Below are positions 1 through 12,357 of a DNA stretch of 64,000 nt, piece after piece. The translations under genes and the position numbers were made by a program. The stretch lies in contig OZ059897.1 in assembly GCA_964057225.1 (NCBI GenBank), positions 13,702,001-13,766,000 on the forward strand. Direction: 5' to 3'. Origin of the DNA: Auanema rhodensis (lineage: Eukaryota > Nematoda > Chromadorea > Rhabditida > Rhabditidae). The notes under the pieces are model-generated. The model made no database searches, was not told the origin of the DNA, and worked only from the letters and a program-made list of their open reading frames with translations. Within the stretch, counting starts at the first letter, position 1, and every line of letters begins with the position of its first letter.

Positions 1-483
1 ATCAAAGGAGTTGTTAAAAACCTTGCAGATCAAAAGAAGCCTTCAAAATTAAATGATTTATTTTTAAGCTTCTCTATGTTTTTCGAACTTTTTTGAACAA
101 TTTCTGTTTCTTTTGAAATTTCATACTTTTCTGTATGTGAGTTAGCGTATCTGATAATTATAGTGCTTACGTTCCAGACGTTTTTCTTTCGAAGTCAAAT
201 GATCTAATCAAATTTTTAAAATTGATCTGTTAACTATTAAAATATATTTGGAAACTTATGTAACGGTAGAATATTCAATATATAATATTTCATACATATA
301 TAAGCGTGCTGTCGAAAGTTCCTTAAAATGGCAACAACATACGTAATCATCCTAAAACGCCAGATAATGTTTCATTTTGAATTTATATGAGGAATATTTG
401 TTCAAAGCATAATCAATATATTGTTATCAGCTATGGCAACATACATATATAGTCAGTGTAATGAATTAATATACTGTCTATTA
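1..483. other. Upstream flank, no gene resolved
   Basis: AT-rich sequence before the CUB gene. A splice-acceptor-like site (ccttgcag) near position 28 is followed by a short open stretch and stops, so the end of an upstream gene is possible, but nothing recognisable is encoded. The rest should include the promoter of the CUB gene. Confidence 0.3.
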
Positions 484-3400
484 TGTGGCTATTCTTCTTT
501 TCAATATCTCTAGTATTTATTCCGGTTAGTTATGATATTAACCCGATTCTGAAACATGTTTTATTCTCTTAGACTAGTAGCATTGTCGAGCCACAAGTGT
601 TTACTAATAAAGAGTTTCCTTCTCCTTATACTGGATCATTAACAAGGTAAATTTCAATGTGTTTCATCTTATACATTGTGCTTATTTGAAGAGTTCGGAC
701 ACAGTATGTCGTCCCAGACGGATTCGGAACAGTAATCCTATTTCGACAATTTCTTTTATCAGCCAAAGATTGTATATTTATTTGTTCGCTTAAAAATTCT
801 TCTAATTGCGATAAGTATGGCTAATCGTATAATCTTTTGAGAATAATTGTTTCAATTTAGTTTATGTGGTGATGCATTTGATCACAGATCTATGAAAAAA
901 GCGTTAGCTGTTAGCGATTCAGCAGTTATAACTTTAACATCCACTGGTCCACCGGACAACTTATTCCACTCTGGTGTTTATGGGCTCATAAAGGCGTTTG
1001 GTATTGTATTAGTGAAAAAGTTTACATATATCAAATTTTTCTTAGATATTTCCAATCCTCGCATATCTGGCTGCAATGAGACAATTAATTTATTACCTAA
1101 TTCACCTTATTTTCTAGTTTCCCCTAATTATCCAAATTCTATGTCTATTTCTGATTCATGTGTTTTGCTTTTCCAATCATCAAGGAGTATTCGATTAGCA
1201 GTTTATTTCCTTAGCACTTCGTCAGCACTTGATAGGCCTTTTAAAATTATTGGGCGAGATCCTGATGGTAACTGGAATAATCAAACTTATTCGTTAGTTT
1301 ACCAAATTTCCAGCTTTACTTAAATAATTGATTTAGTGGAAAACGTATTAACGATGGTGATCCATTTGGATTATATTATAGTCAATCAGTTTCAATTTCT
1401 TACCAATTTACAGAAGGTCATTCACCTTATCAAAGAGGGTTCTATATAATTGTTGACGAATATGATGGTTTGATTTATATTAGTTTGTTCTTAGTGAAAT
1501 AGTAAACTTTAATTTAGAGGTACCCAAAACTTCAATCGGATGCTTAAACACGGGAAATTTAACACTGAGTTCTAGTGAACCTATTTCTATTCAAACCAGC
1601 AGTTTTGGCCATTCTTCATATCGTCCATTTTCTGACTGTTTATATCAAATTTTAAATCCATCAGAAAATCACCTCATACTAATAAGTATATTAATATAGA
1701 CAATCATTTTTAAATACCTACCACAGATTTACAATATGAAAGCGAAAAGTGCTGTGATTTAATGGATTTTGATGGTATTGGAGTTCCTCCATTCTCCGTA
1801 GGAAGCTTAATTCTATTAAATTGATCCTGTTGTTATTTTTTGAGGGAGGAACTTATCAAGGATCTCAATATGAATACTGGAATTTCGCACATTCGAACTT
1901 TATAACTATGCATTTCCAATCTGATGGCGTTATAGACGGTCCTGGGTTTTTTGGTAGTTTTTATGATGTTGGTAATAAAAAAAGTTGAATAATGAGTCAT
2001 ACTATCGGATTTTATTTCCAGATTGCAGTTGTGGTGATTCTCAAATTATGCTTACACCTGTTTCTACACATCTGCTGTCAATACCGGATGTATCTTCGAA
2101 GTCACCATCTTATTGTCCTTCCTTAAACTGTTCCTGGACAATAAACTTCGCTAATAATTTTGACCTGCATATAACATTCGATTCTATTTCCCTACGTATG
2201 CCATCCACAGGTACAGATAGTTTGTCTATTAACGACAACTTTGGAACAAATTACAAACAGTCTGTTGTAAAATTGCTAATTTCGTTCTAATATTACTTTC
2301 AATATAGAACAACAAGCGTCAACCTGCCACCTGAATCATTAGTTATAACTTCTGGACCCATCACAACGTTTTTCACTAGTTCAACTGCCGACTCTTTTCT
2401 GCCAAGTCAAATGGGAACAGGGTTTTCAATGAAAATGGAACTATATAAGAGTAATTTATAATTTCTTCAAAAATTATATATGATTCTCATCTAAATTTTC
2501 TTTCAGAGGAAATAATACGAACATCTATCCTCTTTACGGATTCAATGGCGTTTCAAGATATTTCTACGGGAGCGTTTGGCTCTCATAAGAATGGCACTTA
2601 CGAATTTCTTGTTGTAGCCAGAGATGAGTCAAGAAAAGTAAGAAAAACAACAAATTTAAGACATTTATATTATTTAGTATTGTATAGGTAACAATTCATT
2701 TCTTTTCAACTACTGACCAAAGAGCTAATATTGATATATTTAATGGAAAAGAGCCTGACAATGAAGCGAAAATTGATAGAGCGTAGAGATAGTATTTATA
2801 ATTGAATATTGTTCAATTGATTTTTTAAAGATTTCTTTCAAATATATCCGAAGAAGGGATTCCAACAACATTCACATCAACAGGCTCATCTGTCTTGATT
2901 CGCATACGAGCTAATAATGATTATCCGAACAATTTGCCAGATTTCCAAGCCATGGTTACTGATTTAGCATGTTAGTTTTTCAAAAATTAAACACATCAAA
3001 AACAATTATTTAGATGATGAATTAACTACATATACAACATCAACAAAAGATGTAATAATGAAACTAAGCTCAAAATCACGTTATACTGTAAGTATTTATT
3101 TGATATATAATATTATAAAAATAGAAAAAAACAACCGGAATGTTTGCCTGCAAATGATTTTCAATATAATTTCCTTTTGACGTTAAAATACGTGAACACA
3201 TATATATATATGCTAATCTAATTTTCATTTAAGATTTTACATGCAACTGATGTTAATTATGATTGGCAATTAACAATGTCTTTAAAACTTTCTTCTACCA
3301 CGTCTAATTTTGAAGTATATAAAGGATTAACAGAAAGCTCAACTCATTTAATATCAAGGTAGTTCAAAACTTCTTTTTAAACTTCTTACTTGACTCATAT

Positions 3401-4118
3401 TTATATTGAAAATATAAGTTTTATAGGACATCTATTTATCAACTACCGGAAATAATTTTTGATCGTTATATAGTTATTAAAAACTTGAACTTATCTGATT
3501 TATATTGTGAATACAGTTGGTCAGTATTAGGTTTGTTAGGAAACTTTCTGATGTTTTTCTATAAATTATTGTATAGCTGGAGAATTAATTCCTTTAACCT
3601 TTTCTTCAAAAGATGTTGGCTTCATTGCTACTTCAGACTATCTTCCTTATTTGACACCACAACAATCACACCAACAAATATCATTTGATATGGTATTTTA
3701 AAATATTTTTTCAACTAATATGGTTATTCAGACTGATCAAGAACAACTTGGAATTCATTTGGAATTTTTAAAATCTAGTAATATGGGATTCGGAGTGATA
3801 CAAGTGGAACAATTTGGAAAACTGATACATACGGAAAAGTTGAGAAAGGTGCTTGATTGTTGTTAAAGTAAATATTATTTAGTTTCAATGGATCGAACGG
3901 AAGCTTTCATATTGAGAAATGCGGAACAAAACTTATTGTACAATACAAATCACCAGCTGGCTTGAACAATGGTTTATACATTAGATATGGAGCCGGTAAA
4001 CTGAAAAACGTTTCATCATATATTTTTAGTTTTATTCTTAGGTTCACTTCAATGTAAAGGAATATCAAGAATATCGTTGATTATTATCTATCTGATTGCT
4101 ATTTATAATTTAATATAA
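484..4118 (+). CDS. Multi-exon CUB-like extracellular protein, probably GPI-anchored
   Basis: Twenty-one exons joined by short introns keep one frame throughout and give about 856 residues. The start at 484 opens a signal peptide (MWLFFFSISLVFIP, split by the first intron). Three CUB-like, cysteine-bearing blocks follow: near residues 127-230 (motif SPNYPNS, typical of CUB domains), about 253-370, and about 375-480 (CPSLNCSWTINF, a CUB-core-like strand). The remaining half is beta-rich, threonine/serine-rich and cysteine-poor, with one late pair in KCGTKL and LQCKGIS. The chain ends in a hydrophobic tail (SLIIIYLIAIYNLI) directly before the stop, which suggests a GPI-attachment signal. CUB domains usually mediate extracellular binding; no protease or other catalytic domain is visible. 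The 3' end faces the convergent PGAP2-like gene 137 bp away. Exon order is well supported by phase; the family call rests on motif reading only. Confidence 0.75.
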
Positions 4119-4255
4119 TTTATTATTAACTTATTTATCAATATTTATTTGAATCTATTGGCTTTGTTCATGATATAGTTTACAACAATTGAGCAAAACA
4201 AACTGGTAAAAACATAATAAATTCATATAATTTGAAATAAAAATTGACCTGGATA

Positions 4256-5646
4256 TTATGATGACTGAAATAAGTAGGCTGGATAGTAATTTGATTGCCA
4301 AAAACATCCGACAAAATTATAAAATTCACTTATTGAAATATTTTCATTTTGTGAAGAAGCTAAAACTATATCGAAGTTTTGAAGATCAATTAGTTGTGTT
4401 AACATAAATATAAAAATTGAAGCTAATGCTGCATATTCTAAAAGAGCATCTTTGTATGGAACTGAAATAAAATTGTATAATTTAAAGAAAAAAGAAGAAT
4501 ATCTCACCAAAATAATGACAAGGCTTCTCGTTAATGAATGATATATATGATTGTTCAACGTTAAAAACTGTGCTGAGAAAAATCATTAAACATGCTACAC
4601 GTATTATCAAAAGTTCAATATTCTGAAATAAATAAAAACAATTAAGAAAGAATAGCTGAATGTACCTTATATTCATCTTTTGACATTGTGAAGATAGTAT
4701 ATAGTGAAGCATATATGCCGAAGCACATACCAAATATTGAAATATACTTATCAAATAATGAACTCCCTATAATTAAGGTTGTTATTGAATGTAAAACTTG
4801 ATAATATACATTCATAATCAATGGAATGTTGAAACATTAAAATAAATAATGCAAATATCATCCATGGAATTTCTAGAATAGGTAGAGCAATGGAGAAGAA
4901 TTGAGTAAAAAATGATTTCTTCTTTATAGCCACAAAAGCTGTAACAGCCCAGCATAGATGAATCTTCAAAGGACGTGAAATATAATAAAAAAGATGATCG
5001 AATATTACCCTCATATGGAAACTTAATAGTAGTGCTGTACGCATGAGAACTTGAGCTTCTTGATAAAATGATAGAAGTCTCAATATTGATGGTAAAGAGG
5101 TATATGTAGGAAGAGCTGTTTGCTATTAATAAATAGTTTATTAATTAAAATTAAAAATTTTAATTACCTGACATGTTAAGTTTAAACGATGAGTACCATA
5201 TGTATAATTTAGAGTCTCAGAATATAGAAAAGAATGTAATGGATGATCTTCAGAATATGCTTCATTAATCAATTGTAATGTTGGCTTAGTGTTTCCAGAA
5301 AATCTTTGATAAACTTTTCATAAAAATATAAATTTAAATATCTTCAACTTACTTATACATGCTTAATAGAAAATCACCAGTAATGTTGAACTGTTTAACG
5401 GGAACGGGCTTGTTAAACATTGTTATACCAATACCATACAGTGATAAGATAAATCCAATAATAAATAATAGAGATCCAAATTTTATAGCTTTAATCGATC
5501 CATAATTTACATGACTTGGTTCAAAATCATGTAAACTAAAAGTTAAAAATCATTATTTGAAGAAAAATATTAAAATGAAACTCTTACCATTCTTTACTCA
5601 ATTCATGAATTTGGTTGGAGGAGTAGTAAATGGTCTCTTCCTGCAT
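4256..5646 (-). CDS. Six-pass membrane protein, Frag1/DRAM/Sfk1 (PGAP2-like) family
   Basis: Eight exons on the minus strand join in phase to roughly 380 residues, starting MQEETIYYSSNQIHEL at 5646. Hydrophobic segments fit six membrane passes: one near residue 35-55 (FGSLLFIIGFILSLYGIGI), a long luminal loop with N-glycosylation sequons (NIT, NYT, NLT), then five more helices ending with EYAALASIFIFMLTQLIDL. The loop motif LPTYTSLPSI before helix 2, and the last helix preceded by a short PYKDALLEYAAL block, resemble PGAP2, a Golgi/ER factor for GPI-anchor lipid remodelling, and the wider Frag1/DRAM/Sfk1 family. A C-terminal tail of about 40 residues follows helix 6. Membership is inferred from topology and weak motif similarity; DRAM-type autophagy modulators are the main alternative. 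It converges on the CUB gene, whose product may itself be GPI-anchored, but a functional link is speculation. Confidence 0.55.
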
Positions 5647-8600
5647 TCACAGTTAATGAATGTATGTGGGCAGGAAAAAGCTTAACCTTCTTCAGAAAAA
5701 AGGAAGCAAATTACGAGAACACGGCTGAAATACTAGCAGATGTTGATTATTGCAAGAACAGGCTTTCGGAAACTCTATCTATAACACCTATAATCATGCA
5801 CTATATTCGAATTGTGGGAATAAAAACATTTCTGACACGCCTTCTAAGTTTGAAAAAAAAAGTTTCGGCTTTAAGAGATAGCCAAGAAAGGTTTACGGCT
5901 AAAGTACTGTGCAATTTAGGATCATAGATAGCCGCTAGAAGATACAAAGAATAATGGAAAACGATGACTTCAATAAAAGGATGGACTGGAGAGAAGGGCT
6001 TGACGAAGAGGGTGAGAGAAATTAATGGTTTAGCACATGGCGTAATATCCTGATAAAGCCCGCAGGGACACGAAGTTGACAACCTGATCAGCCGCACTTT
6101 GCGTAATCCTTTAGTATAATGCATAGCTTTCGGTTTCCTGCTTCAATTTTAAATCTTGAGAGAAAACTGATGAAGCTTAAAACAATGAAAAACACGATAA
6201 ATGATCATGCTAGGTAGACTAATGTATGATGTGACTATTTTAATGAAGCAGACACTAATGTTTCATTGAAAACATCTTATATAGCTATATGCTAGCATTA
6301 AATGATCTTGAAAGCTTTGAAAACGAATAAGGAATCATAAAATTCATCATTTCTTTGCATATAATGGGAACTTTCATTTATTCCGACAAATATCAGAAAA
6401 TACAGGATAAGTGGACACTTGAATCACACCGTACACAATCTATACTTTCAAATATAAGAGAAAAAAAAAGATTTTTTTCTCATGTAATTTATTGCGAAAG
6501 AATATATTTCTTTCTTAGTGTGTGGCAAACAACATTATAAATATTGGTTTACTATATTATATAATTAGTTAAAATAACGTAATGAATATAAAGATTTTTA
6601 ATAGTGTCACATATCAATTGATCATATTGAAACCGTATATTGAGATTAATGTCAAAATGATAATATCTATGTATATTTTCCCAACGCTCATAATACATCA
6701 ATGAAATCAACAACCGCGTTATTCATCTGTAATCAATCAAATGAGCTTTTATTCAAATTTAAATGAGAGTTCAATAATCTGCGTCTTCCTTATGATTCGT
6801 TATCATTTCAACCTTCATTTGCATATTTTCATTATAATCCAATTTAGAAAAACGTTGATATTGATGTTAAATAGATTTTTAATTTATATTTTTTAATTAT
6901 TTTAATCATACCATTTTATAAAATAAAAAATATTATTCATAGGTACTTATATATGTGTAATATTTATACATATTTGTCTTATACAACTATTATTTCTTAA
7001 ATATTTTTATTTTCAATTTCATTTTTATAAATAGAATGTACTGAAAGTAAATTTAACTAGCAATACTTGAAAATACCTTGAGATCAAGCAACAATAATAA
7101 AACATTTGAAAAATTCAATAACATTGTAATTGAGCACTTTTTCCTAGATTCGTTTCATTACTGAACTTCTCAAGGTAAACGTTTACATAATATTTTCTTT
7201 AAACCATCAGAATAATTTCAAATATTAGGCTTTTACTAGTAGGTAATATCATATCGATTAACGTTAACCCATGTTTAATATGCATGTGTGTTTTCTCCTT
7301 CCGAAATACACCATGATTTAATCAATATATCAATTAGAATCATTTTAAGATTATCCATTCTTATTATTAATAATAATTTTTATTTTTTTTATTATTCTAT
7401 AATGAGGAGAGAATTGATATTCAAAGTGATTTGTTAATAGAAATAGGGTTTTTATCATTAACAGTTCAATTAATTTTTTGATTATTAATTTTATTATATT
7501 TCTGATGTCTAATTGAATCTTTGATTCTTTTCTTTATTTTTTTTAATATTCTTATAATATTTTTTTGTAAATTTATATTAATTATAGAATATATTCTTAC
7601 TGTCTATTTCTCTTTCTTACCCCTCTGTTCCATCTCAATTTTTCATCATTTTAATTCTCATCAAATATAATATTATAGAATTGACAGCTATAGTTTTCAT
7701 GTAAAATGATTATAAAAAAGATAAGAATTTCTTATTTTTATCCTTCAATCATATTTATATATTTCCAGAATCATTTTTTCTGACAATGAACATCCGATAT
7801 TGTTTTGATAGATTCTAATCTCCGAGCCTTTTTCCTAATTGATTTAGTTGCGAAATTGCTTATTCAACAAATATTAATAATCTTTTAAATATAATTGTTA
7901 TGTTTTACATAATAATTGAAGAAACCAAATTTTCTATCTTACAATAATGAATTGACTATGATAGTATAGTTTACTGAAAGAAACTTCCGTTTTTTTTCAT
8001 ATCATATTGAGAAATGTATGATAAGCAATTGACCATGTGAGATAATTTTCTGAAGAATTGGAGATCGTCGATTTAGTTTGTGTGCTTACTCAAGAAAATA
8101 ACAAAGTAAATAAGTTTTACGTTACGACTGTAGAAAGGCATACAGCAGTGAATTGGTACTGATAAGAAGAGGTAGGGTTGGGAAAGTGATATTCTCTTCC
8201 CTCTCCTCACTTGTCTCTCTATATCTTTTTCTCTTTTTCTTTTTCAACTATTTCACTTCTTTCTTTCATTCGACATTTTTCTTTTTTTTTTCATTCTTAC
8301 TTAATTCCTCTCATTTTCTTATACATCAAAACTAATTCTCTCCTTTTTCTTTGTTATCCATTTGCAGACACAATTCGTTGGCACATTCTGCCCTTTCAGT
8401 TGAGCTCATACTTTTGTTCATCATTAAGAGTTTCAAGGACAATTATCGTTCATACAGTTACTATTTACAAATCTTTTTTTTCCTATTCTTCTATATTTAC
8501 TTACCGGACAACTACTCATCACTCTTTCTCATGTACATGTGCTCGTTGATTAATTACGATTTTTAAAATACATTTTTATTGTTTACTTTTTCATCTTCTA

Positions 8601-10696
8601 TCATCAAGCCTCTTCTTCGTCATCCTACTTCTACCACTTCACTTTCAGCATTTAATACCATTAAAATGGCCTAAGATCATTTTCTTTTCATCTAATTTCT
8701 ATCTTGTAACTTGCCATTTATTTCAGAAAAATATTTCCCCTCTCTGGAAAAAAAAAACTTTATACGTCGTTGAATGTGTACTGTAAGACATGTCAGGTTT
8801 TGAGATCGAGTATTTTCATGATCCTTTTAAATGCTCATTTTCGTTTTCTTTTTTTTTTTAATTAAACTACATGATCTTAGATGCGATAACTTAATTCAAC
8901 TTATATAACTTAGAATCAAAAAAGTTTTAAAATTCAAATTGTATCACGTGCTTCAGTTTACAAATTTGTTTTAAACAATGGCACTATTTGACTTAATTAC
9001 ACGCAATAGTAGACAATTTTTATTTAATGAACTAAAATTTGACAACATATTTAAGTAAAAAGAAAACCAATAAACACAATACAACGTCTTTTCTGAAATC
9101 ATTACTTAGTTATCTTTCTAGCAATTCGAACCTGTTTGCATTTTTGTTCATACAATTGAGCGTAGAACACGCCTTTATGAAATAGCTAGTATCTAAGATG
9201 TTGGATCTATTATATCTATTTGTCTTTATACATTCTTAATAATTATTAATTAAAACTCATTAAATATATTATTTCATTGAAATATTTCTCAGCTATTCTT
9301 ATCATTTTATCAAGATAAAGCATGCAGATAAAATTATTTTTTCTTTTATTTTGTCTTTTTTGTTGAATACGGAATATGCACCCAATCTTTATCGGATGCT
9401 CCTATGAAATCATCCAAACAACCGTTTATAGCCTCTTTAAATCCAAATTCTTTTTTTTTCTTTTTTTAGAAACATGCCATGCTTGATATTTGCGTTCAGA
9501 ATATTTTGATTAAGATTTAGTTCATTTGTTTGTACCTATCAATCAACACAAATGCAAGACAAATTATACTTGTCCATTGTAGCGATGGCTGGAAAGTTGA
9601 TATGATAACTATAAAAATCAATAACTTTTCTTTTTTTTTCTTGTCTATTATATTTCTTTTTCTTATCATCAACATCTTCGTAATCGTGTTCATACTTGAT
9701 GATTATTATCATTTTTCTCTTGATTTCATTCAGTTACTCAACTTATTTCATATCTTCAACTTCTTTTTATCATTGGATCTTGAAATATTCACTCACACCT
9801 GCCAAACGATTAATCGAATATTTAGATAATTTGTCGGCATTCTGGAAATTTCCGCCATGTTTTTCTTACTAAAAATATTAAGTAGCAAAGATTTTTATTC
9901 ATTTTTTCCAAAAAAAATTGTAAATAAGTTATAAATCTATGTTAAATAAAGCTTATGTTCTTTTGATTTGAATACTTTTTTATACATTTTCTATTCTTAA
10001 CCCTCGCTTCTCCTCTTTTTATTATTTTTAGGTCTTTCAATTTCTACTATAAATTTAATCTTAAGTTTTTGTTGATCAAAAAACATAATTTAACAAAGTT
10101 TTTGAATCTGTTGATTGTTGACCAACACCTAGTGAAACTAACAAAAACATCTTCTCCCGGATTATATCTGTTTTGTAAAGCCAAATCTATTTATTGAATG
10201 ATGAAATCTTTAACATAAAACCCTACAAGTATCTTTTTTCGTCGTTTTTCCAATTTTTTTTTCTCATTCTCTATTCATATAATGAGTTTAAGGAAGCTTT
10301 TCTGCAGAGTGATATAGCTGATAAACTATAGCAATGAACTTTATCCCTCTGTTACAACTTTTTCAAATTTCATCAATATGCCCAGCTCTGCAGACAATGG
10401 CTCTTCTCCTCAGCACATAGCACAAACCCTTATCTTATTGGCTCTTGAGAATTTTTCGTCTAAATTTCAACAATATTAACTATTAGTAGAATATATAAAA
10501 AATAAATAAAACCTTCTCTCATTGGTCTTGTAATGAAATCGATGAAACTGTCCGGTTTAAGAAAGATCAAAATCAGCATTTTGACCAAATTTATTTTGAG
10601 GATCAGCTGCTAGATGTATGACACTGAGTTGTTTTCAAGCCTTGATTCTATAGAAATTTTCTATTACTTGTTTTATACATACACATACACATATAT

Positions 10697-10698
<2 letters not shown>

Positions 10699-10778
<80 letters not shown>
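10699..10778. repeat. (AT)40 microsatellite
   Basis: Uninterrupted AT dinucleotide run of 80 bp, the longest simple repeat in the window. It can form cruciform or slipped structures and its length may be polymorphic or collapsed in assembly. Confidence 0.97.
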
Positions 10779-10780
<2 letters not shown>

Positions 10781-11785
10781 TTCTGTTTTTCTCTTAGCTT
10801 TCTAGATGTCTTCATTTCAACTCTCACCCTATCTTTTCATCCTATTTGCTCTTCTTTTCCATCTCAACTCCATTTTTGTTCCTCCTCTTCTCTCCCTTTG
10901 TCTCACTTTATCTGCCCTTCCTCTCCCTCATTCCCTGTCTGGTTCTCTCTTCATCTTGCCTACTCTTCCCCTTTATCGGTTAATTTCCGATTTTCACATC
11001 AACGTTTTCAATTCTAACTTATTTTTGTTACGATATCTCCAATCCCGGAATTTGGAAGCAATTTCATAAGAACAGCTGGTATTGATCTTAAAATCAATAA
11101 AACATGATGATTTCTGTTTGAAATAATTCTATTTGAAGATATATATATATATTTCATCAAGATGTATAGCATAAAGTTTTTAATTTTTATTTATTAACCA
11201 AGAAATTAATCAGATGATTACACTAATTATTCTTTATATCTCTGAATAATGAGAATAAATAGAAAATTTGATTTCAGATTTCCAATTTGACTCCTACAAG
11301 CTCTTCCCATATTCTATTTTATATCTCTGTGTTCGTTGTTTTGCTCGAAACTTCTTGAATTCACTTTATTGATTGAATAGCCACGAAAGTTTCAGATTCC
11401 AAATGTTCAATATACAGTGTATGTTGTCATTTCTGTTTCCAATCACTCATAACATAAAAAATTTTCCGACCAAGATGCTCATATATCCTTTCACTACTTT
11501 TAGATATATATTATTTCTCGTGATTTTTTTAGTTTTAATATTTTGATACTTTATTTTATAAACCATCAATCATTTCAACGGCTTATCTCCGAAATTTAGC
11601 ATCTAAAGTCCATATTTTAGTGTTATGTTGTTTTTAGATCATATAGTGTTTCTTCTTAAGCTGACCTCCATTTAGAAAAATTATTCCTCAGCCGATACTT
11701 TTCCTATGTCGCTGCTTTGTAGTCCAGCTTTCCTATTTTTCCATAATAATTGTTATTTTATTTCCTTTTGTTTATTCAATTATTC

Positions 11786-11786
<1 letters not shown>

Positions 11787-11843
<57 letters not shown>
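11787..11843. repeat. (TA)n microsatellite
   Basis: 57-bp uninterrupted TA run, about 1 kb downstream of the larger AT repeat and about 500 bp before the first recognised trehalose synthase exon. Confidence 0.97.
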
Positions 11844-11845
<2 letters not shown>

Positions 11846-11980
11846 ATAGGCATTGGAAACACTTGTCTATTAATTGAATAGAAATCATTGCAAAATATTC
11901 TCATAAGCAGAAAGTGAAAGAAGCAGTTTTTCTCTTAATATTCCATAAAAAGAAAGCTAGTAGTGAATACCAACGATAGA

Positions 11981-12002
11981 AAGAGAAAGAGAGAGAGAGA
12001 GA
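11981..12002. repeat. GA-rich tract
   Basis: Short purine tract of GA units with one AAA interruption, upstream of the trehalose synthase exons. GA tracts are common in nematode promoters; no function can be assigned here. Confidence 0.85.
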
Positions 12003-12357
12003 TTGGATGAATTGTCATTCAGGGTCGTTATCATTTGTTCTAAAATTAGAAGCTTGTCAAAAATGGCTAGCTATGCGTCATATAAAAACATGTATACTAT
12101 TTTCTGGTTATCTATGTTCTTTATTTCAATTTCATATATCATAATAGTCAGTTCCAGGCCCTTCAACGGATATGACCGAAGAAATTACAATATTAGGTTG
12201 GATTTTGATGTATGTTATGTGAAAAATATGATTGAAAATGCGTTTTGCTATAACATTTCTATTTTGTGCACAGAAAAAGCTTTTATGTTACAATTAAGTT
12301 TTTAAATAAGTTCATATATTATTAATTTCTCTATTCATCATGTGTATGAAGTTTCAG

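Larger units (their letters stand above)
5647..12357. other. Long gene-poor intergenic region
   Basis: About 6.7 kb without a gene I can support. It holds poly-T/poly-A tracts, two long AT microsatellites and a GA tract close to the trehalose synthase gene. Positions 5660-6120 are less AT-rich and open on both strands, but neither reading looks like protein. The missing first exon(s) and promoter of the trehalose synthase gene probably lie in the right part. An ATG-initiated open stretch at 12063-12305 reads as a hydrophobic segment and could not be joined convincingly. Confidence 0.5.

Noticed and set aside
5660-6124. Overlapping open stretches on both strands in a less AT-rich patch next to the PGAP2-like gene.
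   Set aside because: Neither translation has family motifs or a plausible splice context, and openness on both strands points to composition.
8153-8566. Several plus-strand open stretches rich in Phe, Ser and Leu.
   Set aside because: They are readings of a pyrimidine-rich tract in all three frames, without introns, start context or motifs.
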